From the NCBI RefSeq assembly GCF_963511525.1, contig NZ_CAUPIY010000007.1:62001-126000 (forward strand): 64,000 bases of DNA, given 5' to 3'. The translations under genes were made by a program, and so were the position numbers. Position 1 is the stretch's first letter, and every line of letters starts with the position of its first letter. This document shows, piece by piece, positions 36,003 through 44,368 of the stretch. This stretch comes from Mobiluncus sp963511525. GTDB taxonomy: Bacteria > Actinomycetota > Actinomycetes > Actinomycetales > Actinomycetaceae. The notes beneath the pieces were generated by a model. That model saw only the letters and a list, made by a program, of their open reading frames with translations, had not been told where the DNA came from and made no database searches.

Positions 36003-36176
36003 ATGAATCCTGGCTATTGCCGGGTAGTCGAGGAACATGGTAAATTTGAGTTGGTGGATGCGAGAGTATCTGCTGCCAAGTTTGTGGACGAACCGTTCAC
36101 TGAGCCGGGAGGTGAAAGTCCCGGCTCAAACTGTATCTTTTTCGATTACCGTGCGAGAACTGAGTATCTTTGCTGA
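36003..36176 (+). CDS. Possible short protein upstream of the DUF3800 gene
   Basis: An open frame of 57 residues starting MNPGYCRVVEEHGKFELVD and ending in FFDYRARTEYLC. It has a protein-like composition and overlaps the likely DUF3800 start at 36151 by 26 bases. The frame stays open about 45 bases upstream of the ATG, so it could also be the tail of a longer, broken gene. The ribosome site (CGGAG directly before ATG) is too close. No family is recognised. The stretch between tRNA-Lys and this ORF shows nothing else. Confidence 0.3.
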   Translation: MNPGYCRVVEEHGKFELVDARVSAAKFVDEPFTEPGGESPGSNCIFFDYRARTEYLC

Positions 36177-36815
36177 CGAATCCGGCACCGAGGCCGACAC
36201 TAGTGGCTATTACCTGTTAACTTTGGTTCTGCATGACCAATCCGAGGATGTGACCGGGCCAATATCTGATTATGAATCGGCTTTGAGGATTCGCGGTCTC
36301 ACTGACATCCCCATGCATTCTTCGCCTTTACTACGCGGTAACGAAGATTACGAGAATCTAGACGTGGCGTTGCGTTTGAAATACCTATTTGCCTTCAATG
36401 CGTTTGCTCTGCGGCTCCCGATTCATTACCGGTCTTTCGTGTTTGAACGAAAGACCGCGCCTGGACTGGAGGCTCTGCAAACGGTTTTGCCAGAGGCATT
36501 GCGTAGTTTCAACTTGAGTGGCTGCTAGGTTTTGACCAGGTAAAGATTTACTACGACGGCGGTCAACCGACCGTTGAAATGGCCTTACGAGAGGTGTTTA
36601 CTCAAGCATTAGCGCGACAGGTTTCCGTATTTAAGCCGGGCGGGTTTCGTGAATACCGTTTAGCGCAGGTCGCGGATTACTTCTGCACCATAGAGTTGAC
36701 ACGCTTAAAATTCCAGACCAAATCAGCAACACACACGGACCTACTTTTCTTCCAGAGTAAGCGCGATTTCCAAAGGAAATACCTTAACCGGGTGAGAAAA
36801 AAGTGGATAGGCTGA
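36151..36815 (+). pseudogene. DUF3800 protein gene with single-base frameshift
   Basis: Two frames together make one DUF3800 protein. The first carries LSIFADESG near its start and ends at a stop at 36526-36528. The second continues as FDQVKIYYDGGQPTVEMAL with the later QVADYFCTIEL block. Inserting one G near 36516 restores NLEWLLGFDQV across the join, so a one-base deletion fits. The second frame ends at 36815. DUF3800 proteins have Asp motifs of an RNase H-like fold and often travel with mobile elements. A sequencing error is an alternative. The start GTG at 36151 is tentative because no good ribosome site is seen. Confidence 0.75.
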
Positions 36816-36915
36816 GATGCTCGGTACCGCACCAACAGTAGCACCCAGCGATGGGATTCTCTTAAATCTTAAACCATAGTGTTCTTGGAACATCTGAGAA
36901 CACTCGGAAAGCCCG

Positions 36916-36947
36916 GGCGGGCGCAGGATGGAAGTCCCGCGCCCGCC
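36916..36947 (-). terminator. Terminator after nusG
   Basis: GGCGGGCGC at 36916-36924 pairs with GCGCCCGCC at 36939-36947, about 15 bases past the nusG stop on the minus strand. The tail (GGGCTTTCC) is only weakly T-rich. A second smaller hairpin (GTGTTCT/AGAACAC, 36879-36903) follows. It separates nusG from any downstream ribosomal genes. Confidence 0.55.
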
Positions 36948-36962
36948 GCCAAGCCTGAAAAA

Positions 36963-37796
36963 TCAGTCGATTTTGGCGACCTGGTTGAAGTTCAACTCCA
37001 CCGGGGTCTCGCGCTCGAAGATAGTGACCAACACGGTCAGCTTCTGAGTTTCGGCGTTGACCTCGGCAATCGTCGCGGAAAGCGTCTCGAACGGACCGGA
37101 GGTAATAGTCACCGACTGACCCACCTCGAAATCCGTCGCCACCGGAGCAGTTCGCTGCGTCGCTTGTGAAATCTCGACTTGACCGTCTTCCACCGCCACT
37201 TTCGCGGCCTCCTTGGCGGTCGGAGCCAGCATATTGACCACTTCCGCCAACGTCAGCGGCACGGGATCTTGCTGGTTTCCCACAAAACCAGTCACGGCCG
37301 GGGTGTCCTTCACCAGACGCCACGAGTTCTCATCCATGTCCATGCGCACCAAAACGTAGCCTGGAATGCGCGGACGCTGCACGACCTTGCGGCTCTTGGC
37401 CTTGACTTCGACATGTTCTTCCATCGGAATCTCGACCTGGTAGACATAATCTTCCATGCCGGGATTATTCGCCACGCGCTGTTCAATGTTCTGTTTCACA
37501 CGTTTTTCGTAGGAAGAGTACGTGTGTACCACGTACCACCGGCCCGGCAAAGCGCGTAGCTCAACTTCGAGTGCCTGCTTCGGGTCGAGTTCCTCCGTCT
37601 CGGTTTCCGCAGCATCCGCGGTGTCCTCGATGATTTCACCAGTTGCGGGGTCCACGTTCGCGGGGACTTCCTCTAGGTCCGGTTCAGCCGCCAAAGCGTC
37701 CTCGGCGGGCGGGGCGGCCTCGGCGGCCTGGTTAGGCTCCAGCTGGGCTTCTTCAGCCACAGCAGCGTTTTCTTGCAATTCGTTCTCGTCTGACAT
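36963..37796 (-). CDS. nusG: Transcription termination/antitermination protein NusG
   Basis: NusG binds RNA polymerase and links it to Rho or the ribosome. After an acidic, Glu/Ala-rich N-terminal extension of about 85 residues, typical of actinobacterial NusG, come the NGN domain (RWYVVHTYSSYEKRVKQNIE, PRIPGYVLVRMDM) and the C-terminal KOW domain (FEVGQSVTITSGPFETLSATIAEVN). Total length is 277 residues. GAGGAAT precedes the ATG. The gene follows secE by 47 bases. The usual next genes rplK and rplA are absent; a likely terminator and the DUF3800 remnant follow instead. Confidence 0.96.
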   Translation of the reverse strand: MSDENELQENAAVAEEAQLEPNQAAEAAPPAEDALAAEPDLEEVPANVDPATGEIIEDTADAAETETEELDPKQALEVELRALPGRWYVVHTYSSYEKRVKQNIEQRVANNPGMEDYVYQVEIPMEEHVEVKAKSRKVVQRPRIPGYVLVRMDMDENSWRLVKDTPAVTGFVGNQQDPVPLTLAEVVNMLAPTAKEAAKVAVEDGQVEISQATQRTAPVATDFEVGQSVTITSGPFETLSATIAEVNAETQKLTVLVTIFERETPVELNFNQVAKID

Positions 37797-37843
37797 TACT
37801 GATATTCCTCGTGGGGCGATGATGTTGAAAAGACCAAAGAGGC

Positions 37844-38104
37844 CTAGCTAAAGATAAGGTCGGTCAGGGCTCCGAAGCCCAAATCCATCAACCCGACCGC
37901 GGTCATGATGATCGCCACGAAAACAATCACGACCAAGAAGTAGCGCCACAGTTCTTCTCTGGTGGGATAGACAACTTTTTTCATCTCATCCACGACTTGG
38001 CGGAAAAACTGCATGATACGCGCGAAAAAACCAAGTTCCTGATCAGCGCTAGGGGTAGCTTCGGCTTTTTTCGCCGGCTGAATGGCACCTTCGGTTTCTG
38101 CCAT
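37844..38104 (-). CDS. secE: Preprotein translocase subunit SecE
   Basis: SecE clamps the SecY channel. The 86-residue protein has a hydrophilic head, the conserved amphipathic helix with VDEMKKVVYPTREELWRY and one membrane segment (about 57-75, FLVVIVFVAIIMTAVGLM), exactly the short actinobacterial form. The ATG at 38104 has AGGAGGAACAAAT before it, so longer upstream starts are rejected. It lies directly before nusG. Confidence 0.95.
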   Translation of the reverse strand: MAETEGAIQPAKKAEATPSADQELGFFARIMQFFRQVVDEMKKVVYPTREELWRYFLVVIVFVAIIMTAVGLMDLGFGALTDLIFS

Positions 38105-38296
38105 TATTTGTTCCTCCTGTAGGCAATTTCTTTCCCCGCCGCGGGCACACTTCACCCTAAACAAATTAACGGGGGGATGTGTCAAATCATAGTAGAAAAC
38201 CGTACCTAAAGCCAATCGTCCGCGGCCGGTACGGGGCTGTTACTCGGTTGGTACGCGGCTCGTGCGAGGCTGACCCCGCGACCGGCTCGGCGGCGT

Positions 38297-39553
38297 CTAA
38301 CGTGCCAAGACCGTCACCGCAGCGGGCTCAGCCGGAGCAGGAGGCGGGGACTTCAGTTCTGTCGCCTCAGTTCCCATCACTTTCACCAGTTCCTCATGGT
38401 AGCGCTGGACGGTAGCGGCATCGAGACGCGAGCCGGGCGGGGCGGCTCCGCCATCGAAATCGTGGACGGGAACCGCGTGGAATCGGCTGCGGTCCAGCAC
38501 GACCGGGACCCACGCCGCTTGGCTGAGAGTGACCTGCGGGTGTTTCTCCGACCCGGAGATGTCAAAGCTCAGCCACGCAATCGACTCAATCTGAGTGCCG
38601 ATTCCCATATCGGGGGTTTGGCTGGTCAGCAGGTTTCCGGTGCCGAAATAGGTCCACATCCCGGTACCGTGCACTCCTCCGGGCGTGAGCGTAATTGGCT
38701 GGGGAACGTGGGCGTGGTGGCCGACATAGGCGTCCACGACCCCGGATTGCGCCAGAGCCTGTGCCCATTGCCGCTGTTGGGGCTGGGGTTCATAGACGTA
38801 TTCGCTGCCGCCGTGGGGACTGACGATCACGATGTCCGCCCCGGCCTGGCGGGCTTGCCGAGCATACTCGATGATTTGCTCGACATCGTTGATTTCCACC
38901 AGGTAAGGGTGATGGTCCACTTCCGGCACGGATTCAAAATTCAACCCGTACGTAAACGATAGGTGTGCCACGTGTACGGTGCGTCCCCCCTTGTGAATTT
39001 CATACATTTGCCAAGGGGTTTGCTCGACATTCGCGCGGGTCCCAGCCGTCCCCAGCCCGGCGTTTTGCAGCACTTCCAACGTGTGGGTGATACCCGCAGT
39101 CCCTTGGTCCCAACTGTGGTTCGACGCCGTGGAACAGCCGTCATAACCGACCTGGACCAGGCCGTTTGCCCAATCCATCGGGGCGTTGAAAATCGGGTAG
39201 CCGTGGGGAGCTTGTCCGGGTTTTCCGTAGGGAATTTCTTGATGGCACAAGGCCAGGTCGGCGCGTTCCAGGTAGGGCTTCACCTCTGCCAGCAGTTTCT
39301 CTAGGTGATATTGCCCGTCCGCCTCTCGAGACGCCGCTGTGACCCAGCCGTGGCTCAAAATGTCCCCGGTCATCGCCACGGTTAGGGTGGTTGGAGCCAG
39401 AGGCGCAGGAGTGCGGGTCGCGGCTGAGGTCACTGGGGCCGGTGTGTGGTGTTGATTCACAGCTCCGAGACCCGCCGCGACCGCGACCAGCGCGACGATT
39501 CCCGCCAGGAAAAACAGCAGGAAAAGGGCGGTACTGGGTCGGCTTCGGTACAC
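38297..39553 (-). CDS. CapA-family membrane-anchored metallophosphatase-like protein
   Basis: The 418-residue protein has one N-terminal membrane segment (about 8-32) and a CapA (PGA_cap, PF09587-type) domain. The domain shows MTGDILSHGW (metal-binding Asp), STASNHSWDQG, VSPHGGSEYVYEP and VGHHAHVPQP, the calcineurin-like metal-site pattern of this family. CapA proteins act in poly-gamma-glutamate or other capsule export, but many have unknown roles. GTG at 39553 is chosen since GGGAG stands five bases before it. It sits between tRNA-Trp and secE, an unusual interruption of that cluster. No capB or capC is near. Confidence 0.88.
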   Translation of the reverse strand: MYRSRPSTALFLLFFLAGIVALVAVAAGLGAVNQHHTPAPVTSAATRTPAPLAPTTLTVAMTGDILSHGWVTAASREADGQYHLEKLLAEVKPYLERADLALCHQEIPYGKPGQAPHGYPIFNAPMDWANGLVQVGYDGCSTASNHSWDQGTAGITHTLEVLQNAGLGTAGTRANVEQTPWQMYEIHKGGRTVHVAHLSFTYGLNFESVPEVDHHPYLVEINDVEQIIEYARQARQAGADIVIVSPHGGSEYVYEPQPQQRQWAQALAQSGVVDAYVGHHAHVPQPITLTPGGVHGTGMWTYFGTGNLLTSQTPDMGIGTQIESIAWLSFDISGSEKHPQVTLSQAAWVPVVLDRSRFHAVPVHDFDGGAAPPGSRLDAATVQRYHEELVKVMGTEATELKSPPPAPAEPAAVTVLAR

Positions 39554-39591
39554 AGACACTCCCGGAAACGTTGGAAACTGTATGAGCCAAG

Positions 39592-39667
39592 TGGCAGGGA
39601 AGACAGGACTCGAACCTGCAACCTACGGTTTTGGAGACCGTTGCGCTACCAATTGCGCCACTTCCCT
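39592..39667 (-). tRNA. tRNA-Trp (CCA)
   Basis: A 76-base cloverleaf with encoded CCA. The acceptor AGGGAAG pairs with CTTCCCT, and the anticodon loop CTCCAAA gives anticodon CCA for tryptophan. It lies upstream of capA-secE-nusG, in line with the usual tRNA-Trp/secE linkage. Confidence 0.95.
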
Positions 39668-39774
39668 AGTTTTGCGTAAGCCCCGCAGGGCGGAAACGAA
39701 AAACGCAGCGTCCTCAATGATAAGGCAAATCTGCCATAACTTTCAAGCGCGCTAATACCGAGCCGGATTAAAAC

Positions 39775-39818
39775 ATTTCACCGGGGGCAACACCCCAACG
39801 CGCCGCCCCCGGTGAAAT
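39775..39818 (-). terminator. Terminator after the aminotransferase gene
   Basis: ATTTCACCGGGGGC at 39775-39788 pairs perfectly over 14 bases with GCCCCCGGTGAAAT at 39805-39818. On the minus strand GTTTTAATC follows. It is placed 8 bases after the aminotransferase stop. Confidence 0.85.
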
Positions 39819-39825
39819 CCAAAAT

Positions 39826-41031
39826 CTACTTCACTTTTGCCAGCAAATCCTGCACCCGGCCAACCCCTTCAACCAGGTCAGCATCGGAAAGAGCATAGGA
39901 CATGCGGATAAAGCCGCTGGGGCCGAAAGCCTCACCGGGAACGACCGCAACTTCGGCCTTGTCCAAAATCATGGCCGCCAGCTGGGAGGAGGACTCGATA
40001 CGCTCCCCATCCAAGCTACGCCCAAACAACCCCGTGACGTCGGGATACACATAGAACGCGCCGCGTGGCACCGGTACCTGCAAACCGTCAATCTCACGCA
40101 ACATCCGCACGATGGTCTGACGACGCTGGTCAAAGGCTTGACGCATCTGTTCCACCGCATCCAGCGGCCCGTTCAACGCCGCGATGGCGGCCCGCTGGGC
40201 AATGTTGCACACGTTGGAAGTCAGGTGGGACTGGAAGTTCGTGGCGGCCTTGATGACATCAGTCGGGCCGTTCATCCAGCCCAGACGCCACCCGGTCATG
40301 GCGTAGGACTTCGCCACGCCGTTGACAATGACGCAGGTGTCCGCCAGTTCCGGAACCAGCTTCAGAATGTGAGCAGGCTTAGCGTCGTCATAGAGCAGGT
40401 GTTCATAAATCTCATCGCTGATGACCCACACGCCCTTTTCCACAGCCCACTGGCCGATGGCGGTCAGCTCCTCGGGGGTGTAGACCGTGCCGGTCGGGTT
40501 GGACGGCGAACACATCAGCAGGACTTTGGTTCGCTCGCTGCGTTTCGCCTCCAAGTCCTCCGGGGTGACTTTGTAGTCCCGGTCAGCACCGGCGAAAACT
40601 TCCACCGGAACGCCGCCAGCCAGGCGAATCGCCTCGGGGTAAGTGGTCCAATAGGGCGCGGGCAGCAGCACTTCGTCGCCGGGGTCGACGGTGGCGGCAA
40701 AAGCCTGGAACACGGATTGTTTCCCGCCGTTGGTGACGATGACGTTGTTCGGGTCGATTTCGTAGCCGGAGTCGCGCAAGGTCTTGGCGGCGATGGCTTC
40801 GCGGGTGACCAGCATCCCTTTGCCTTGGGTGTAGTGGTGGTTCGCGGGGTCTTTACAGGCCGCCACGGCGGCTTCCACTATGTAATCGGGGGTCGGAAAA
40901 TCCGGTTCACCAGCGCCGAAGCCGATGACCGGCTTTCCGGCAGCTTTCAGTTCTTTCGCTTTACTATCGACAGCGAGGGTCGCGGACGGGGCAATGGCGG
41001 CAAGGCGCGCAGAAACACGATTTTTACTCAT
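39826..41031 (-). CDS. PLP-dependent class I aminotransferase (aspartate aminotransferase type)
   Basis: The 401-residue enzyme shows the fold-type I pattern: GFGAGEPDFPTP near residue 40, NGGKQSVFQAFAATVDPGDEVLLPAPYW, CSPSNPTGTVY, DEIYEHLLYD and the PLP lysine in NGVAKSYAMTGWRLGW. The arginine that binds the substrate carboxylate is in GFIRMSYALSD. These features fit aspartate transaminases of the thermophile/actinobacterial type, but close relatives use prephenate or other keto acids. ATG at 41031 gives the family-like start MSKNRVSARLAAIAPSATLA. Location upstream of tRNA-Trp/secE is typical of actinobacteria. Confidence 0.93.
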   Translation of the reverse strand: MSKNRVSARLAAIAPSATLAVDSKAKELKAAGKPVIGFGAGEPDFPTPDYIVEAAVAACKDPANHHYTQGKGMLVTREAIAAKTLRDSGYEIDPNNVIVTNGGKQSVFQAFAATVDPGDEVLLPAPYWTTYPEAIRLAGGVPVEVFAGADRDYKVTPEDLEAKRSERTKVLLMCSPSNPTGTVYTPEELTAIGQWAVEKGVWVISDEIYEHLLYDDAKPAHILKLVPELADTCVIVNGVAKSYAMTGWRLGWMNGPTDVIKAATNFQSHLTSNVCNIAQRAAIAALNGPLDAVEQMRQAFDQRRQTIVRMLREIDGLQVPVPRGAFYVYPDVTGLFGRSLDGERIESSSQLAAMILDKAEVAVVPGEAFGPSGFIRMSYALSDADLVEGVGRVQDLLAKVK

Positions 41032-41124
41032 GCCCCCATTCTTGCACTTTTCGTCAGGGCAGCGCACCGTTTTCGTGGGGTCCAGCCTAGGTGGGCCACA
41101 GGACAGCTGCGACCGCGAAAAAAC

Positions 41125-41451
41125 CTATTCCCCCAGTTCAGGGCCGATATCGAGATCCCGCTTCACCGCGCGGGTCGTCCTGACGTAATAGAACACAGCC
41201 GCCGCCACCATCACGATGCTGACCACGATGGAGGGATAGTCCCGGTGCGCCGTGAGAGCAATGACTATCAGCGTCGCCGCCGCCACCACCGTGAATCCCA
41301 ACACGACCCGCGCCAGAAAAACGACACGGTTGTATTCTTCACGGCTGGTAGAGGGCCGCCCCGGCAGGCTACCCGCGCCATGCTCGGGGCACTCTCCGGT
41401 CACCGGCTGATCATCAGGCAGCCCGCTGGTGCCCGCCAAAGGTTCGTTCAT
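41125..41451 (-). CDS. Small two-segment membrane protein, unknown
   Basis: A 108-residue protein with a hydrophilic head (about 1-42, Pro/Gly/Glu-rich) and two adjacent membrane segments (about 44-65 and 71-90) joined by AHRDYP, then a charged tail (RTTRAVKRDLDIGPELGE). No family is recognised. Similar small proteins with two segments are widespread in actinobacteria. Codon use matches its neighbours. It lies between the aminotransferase and the recombinase and is followed upstream by a gene-free stretch of about 300 bases with DnaA-like boxes. Confidence 0.6.
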   Translation of the reverse strand: MNEPLAGTSGLPDDQPVTGECPEHGAGSLPGRPSTSREEYNRVVFLARVVLGFTVVAAATLIVIALTAHRDYPSIVVSIVMVAAAVFYYVRTTRAVKRDLDIGPELGE

Positions 41452-41513
41452 GGCTTCAGCCTATCAAAGCCAGCCTAGGTAAACAGGACGAAAACCCGTC
41501 TCCCTGCGCACAG

Positions 41514-41747
41514 TTTCCACAAGTTATCCACAGGTGTTGGGGACAGTTTTGCAGAGTTTACTGGGGAAATCGCACATCGGTTTGTATTAACAAACCCGTC
41601 ACCGCCGTCAGGGTTCTGAACTGGGTATTTGCAGCAATTCACCTGATATTACGCCATTTTTTCACCCCTTTATTAACCTGGAGTTTACCTGCACTTTTCC
41701 GCCGGAAACTCCTTCATCCACATTTTTTCCACAGGCCATGTGTATAA
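41514..41747. promoter_or_regulatory. Cluster of DnaA-box-like sites in a gene-free stretch
   Basis: The gap 41452-41757 contains TTATCCACA (41524-41532, exact consensus), TTTCCACAA (41514-41522), TTTTCCACAGG (41725-41735) and TTATACACA on the minus strand (41739-41747). Between the boxes are A+T-rich runs (such as CCATTTTTTCACCCC and TTATTAACC). It could be a DnaA titration or regulatory site. There is no dnaA or dnaN here, so it is not shown to be an origin. Confidence 0.5.
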
Positions 41748-41757
41748 CTCGTTCGCA

Positions 41758-42903
41758 CTAGGCGGCAGCCCGGCGCAGAGTCGTTTGCCGCATCCGGCTC
41801 AACGCCCCGGCGACATCGCCCAAGTCTGGTTCAAACAAGTCCGCATAGACATCAAGGGTCAGCGAAGCCGAGGAATGCCCCAGCATGCGCTGCACCGCCT
41901 TCACGTTAGCTCCCGCCGACACCGCCAAAGTGGCGGCGGTGTGGCGCAGGTCGTGTATGTGCAGTCCGGCCTGTCCGACCGCGAGCGCCGCCATGTCGAA
42001 GTGTAAGCGCAGGTTGGAGGCCCGCAGGGGGGTGCCGTGTTTCGTGGCGAACAGGAAATCGTCGCCTCCGCACGCCGCCCGGGTCAATACCCGCAAGTCG
42101 CGGCGCAAGAAATCCGGTATCGGCACGACCCGGGTGCGCCCGTTCTTGGGAGTACCGAATACTTGCCGCCCCGACACCTCCGACACCGCCCGTTCAATCC
42201 GAATCACGCGGCGTTCCAAGTCGACCGCAGCGGGGGTCAACGCCAGGGCTTCCCCAATACGTAAACCGGTGTACCCCAGCAAACGCACCAAAATTTCCAG
42301 TTGATTGCCACCCGGCGCAGGGGTTTGCCCACCGCGCGCCCGAGCCAGCGAGGCCAACCCCGCGTCTATCGCCCCCGCCCGGGACTTGCGCCGAGTCAGG
42401 TACCCGCCGCGACCTTTCTTGCGCAAAAACACCACATTCTGTCCCAAACCGCCGGGCAAAATAACCCCCGAGGGTTCGCGGGTCAACCGCCACCACCCAA
42501 TTTCCAGCGCCAGGGATTCTAGCTGCAGCACAGTCAAGTAGCGGTGGCGTCCGGTGCGGCACACAGTCGGCAGCGGCACCCCGGCCGCAACGTTGCTTTC
42601 GATGGCCCCCAACCGGTTGGCCAACGCCAGTACCTGCCCCACGATTTGATAAGCCTGACGCACCCCGGTAGGGCTGACGCCCTGTTGAGCGAGCTTCGCA
42701 ACCCAGGAGACGACCTGCAGGTAGCTGACCTGGTTCGGAGCCTGTTCCCCAAATTCCAGGTTGACCGTGTTTAGCATCGAACGATAACTTGCCCGGGTGG
42801 TCGGCTTGAGGTCGACCCGGCTTTCCAGCCAAATCCGGCCAAAATCGGCGAAAGTGCGCGGTTCGAAGTCAGCGCGGGGTTCGGTGGTTGTCAGTTCTTC
42901 CAT
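41758..42903 (-). CDS. Tyrosine recombinase / phage-type integrase
   Basis: The 381-residue protein has an N-terminal SAM-like DNA-binding domain (about 20-110) and the catalytic domain with TGLRIGEALAL (first Arg), HIHDLRHTAAT (His-x-x-Arg), MLGHSSASLTLDVYAD (His and Tyr). A low-complexity Arg/Gly/Ala-rich insertion (about 175-215) interrupts the catalytic domain before the first Arg. ATG at 42903 has AAAGGGAA before it. No excisionase, phage or conjugation gene lies beside it; its neighbours are core genes, so it is an orphan. DnaA-like boxes lie just beyond its 3' end. Confidence 0.9.
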   Translation of the reverse strand: MEELTTTEPRADFEPRTFADFGRIWLESRVDLKPTTRASYRSMLNTVNLEFGEQAPNQVSYLQVVSWVAKLAQQGVSPTGVRQAYQIVGQVLALANRLGAIESNVAAGVPLPTVCRTGRHRYLTVLQLESLALEIGWWRLTREPSGVILPGGLGQNVVFLRKKGRGGYLTRRKSRAGAIDAGLASLARARGGQTPAPGGNQLEILVRLLGYTGLRIGEALALTPAAVDLERRVIRIERAVSEVSGRQVFGTPKNGRTRVVPIPDFLRRDLRVLTRAACGGDDFLFATKHGTPLRASNLRLHFDMAALAVGQAGLHIHDLRHTAATLAVSAGANVKAVQRMLGHSSASLTLDVYADLFEPDLGDVAGALSRMRQTTLRRAAA

Positions 42904-43003
42904 TGTTTTCCCTTTCAAGTAGGCAAATTCCCGAGGTCTCGGGGCTGGCGGGAGCCAGCACAATGGGAAACGGTAGAATGTGAGGTCACTGAGGAGGAAA
43001 AAC

Positions 43004-44218
43004 TTGGCGAAAATTTTAATGGGATTATCCGGCGGGGTGGATTCCGCCGTGGCGACCGCACGCTTGCAAGCAGCCGGTCACGAAGTTTCGGGCTTCTTTA
43101 TGCAGTTGGAGTCCCCCTCCCGCCCGTGGTCGCGTCCTGCCGCTTCTGCCGAGCCGGTCGATGCCCTGGCTGATGCGCGCCGGGTCGCAGATTTCCTGGG
43201 GGTCGAGTTGCAGGTGTGGGACTTGGCCGAGCGGTTCAACCGGGTCGTGATGGATTCGTTTGTGCAGGCTTATCGCGAGGGACTGACCCCGAATCCGTGT
43301 GTGCATTGCAACCGTTTCATCAAGTTTGGTTACGTCATCGAACGCGCCCTGCGAGAAGGTTTCGATTATGTCGCGACCGGCCACTACGCCCGACTGTGGC
43401 GGCCCGGCCAGGCAGGGTTGATTCCGGCGGGAGTTCCCCAGACCGGTGCGGACGGCGCGTTTCCGGACTTCGCCCTGCTACGCGGGTCGGCGATGGGCAA
43501 GGACCAAAGTTACGTTTTGGCAGGGGCACGAGCCGCAGCGTTGGCACGAGCCGTGTTCCCGCTGGGGGACGTGACGGACAAGGCCGCCACCCGCGCTGAA
43601 GCTGAGGCACTGGGGATTCCGGTGGCGGGCAAGCGGGATTCTTTTGATATTTGTTTCCTCCCGGACGGGGATACGCGCGGCTTTTTGCGCGGCTGTATCG
43701 GGGCGGCGCCGGGTCCCATTGTGGACGAGGACGGAGCGGTGGTGGGCTCGCATGACGGCGCTTTCCAATACACGGTCGGACAGCGCCGTGGCCTGCATAT
43801 TCCCCGGCCTCACGCGGACGGCGCTCCCCGCTACGTACAGGGTACGGATCCGGAAACGAACACGGTGTTTGTGGCTCCCCGCCAGGCGCTGACGGTCACG
43901 GAAATTCACGCCGGGCCGGTGGTGAACTGGCTGATAGACCCCACCAAGCTGGGACTCAGCGCAACTGGTGAGGGTCAGTTGGACCCGCCCGGGTTGACTA
44001 TCCAGTTCCGTGCCCACGGCAAACCCGTCGCCCCGCAGGGCGTGTATCTGGAAACCGGGGATGGCGGAATCGAACTGCGGGTGGTGCTACAGCCCGCCGA
44101 TGAGGTTACCGGAGTGGCGCCAGGTCAATCCCTGGTGCTTTACCAGGACAGTCCCCGGGGAGACCGAGTTATCGCCCAGGCGACCATCACCGCTACCGAC
44201 AGCGGACCACACTTGTAA
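43004..44218 (+). CDS. mnmA: tRNA-specific 2-thiouridylase MnmA
   Basis: MnmA thiolates U34 of tRNA-Lys, -Glu and -Gln. The start is TTG at 43004, six bases after GAGGAGG, giving the opening LAKILMGLSGGVDSAV with the PP-loop SGGVDS. The two catalytic cysteines are seen in NPCVHCNRFIKFG and SFDICFLPDGD. The ATGHYARLWR and GKDQSYVLAG blocks are intact. At 404 residues it is slightly long because of a loop insertion near residues 30-50 and another around 125-140. It diverges from the recombinase gene. Confidence 0.95.
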   Translation: MAKILMGLSGGVDSAVATARLQAAGHEVSGFFMQLESPSRPWSRPAASAEPVDALADARRVADFLGVELQVWDLAERFNRVVMDSFVQAYREGLTPNPCVHCNRFIKFGYVIERALREGFDYVATGHYARLWRPGQAGLIPAGVPQTGADGAFPDFALLRGSAMGKDQSYVLAGARAAALARAVFPLGDVTDKAATRAEAEALGIPVAGKRDSFDICFLPDGDTRGFLRGCIGAAPGPIVDEDGAVVGSHDGAFQYTVGQRRGLHIPRPHADGAPRYVQGTDPETNTVFVAPRQALTVTEIHAGPVVNWLIDPTKLGLSATGEGQLDPPGLTIQFRAHGKPVAPQGVYLETGDGGIELRVVLQPADEVTGVAPGQSLVLYQDSPRGDRVIAQATITATDSGPHL

Positions 44219-44368
44219 CCCCGGAACTCATTTACGAAAAACGTCAGTAACTGAAATCGGGCGACGGCAGAGAACTCGCGACCGGAAAAAGCCAGAATTA
44301 CCCGCCACAAGTTAGGCGAAGCTCACAATGTCCGGCACGCGAGACGTTTTCCCGGTAATGTCGAACCT

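Noticed and set aside
41514..41747. Chromosomal replication origin
   Set aside because: DnaA-like boxes are present, but dnaA, dnaN, recF or rpmH-rnpA are not in the window, so an origin cannot be supported.
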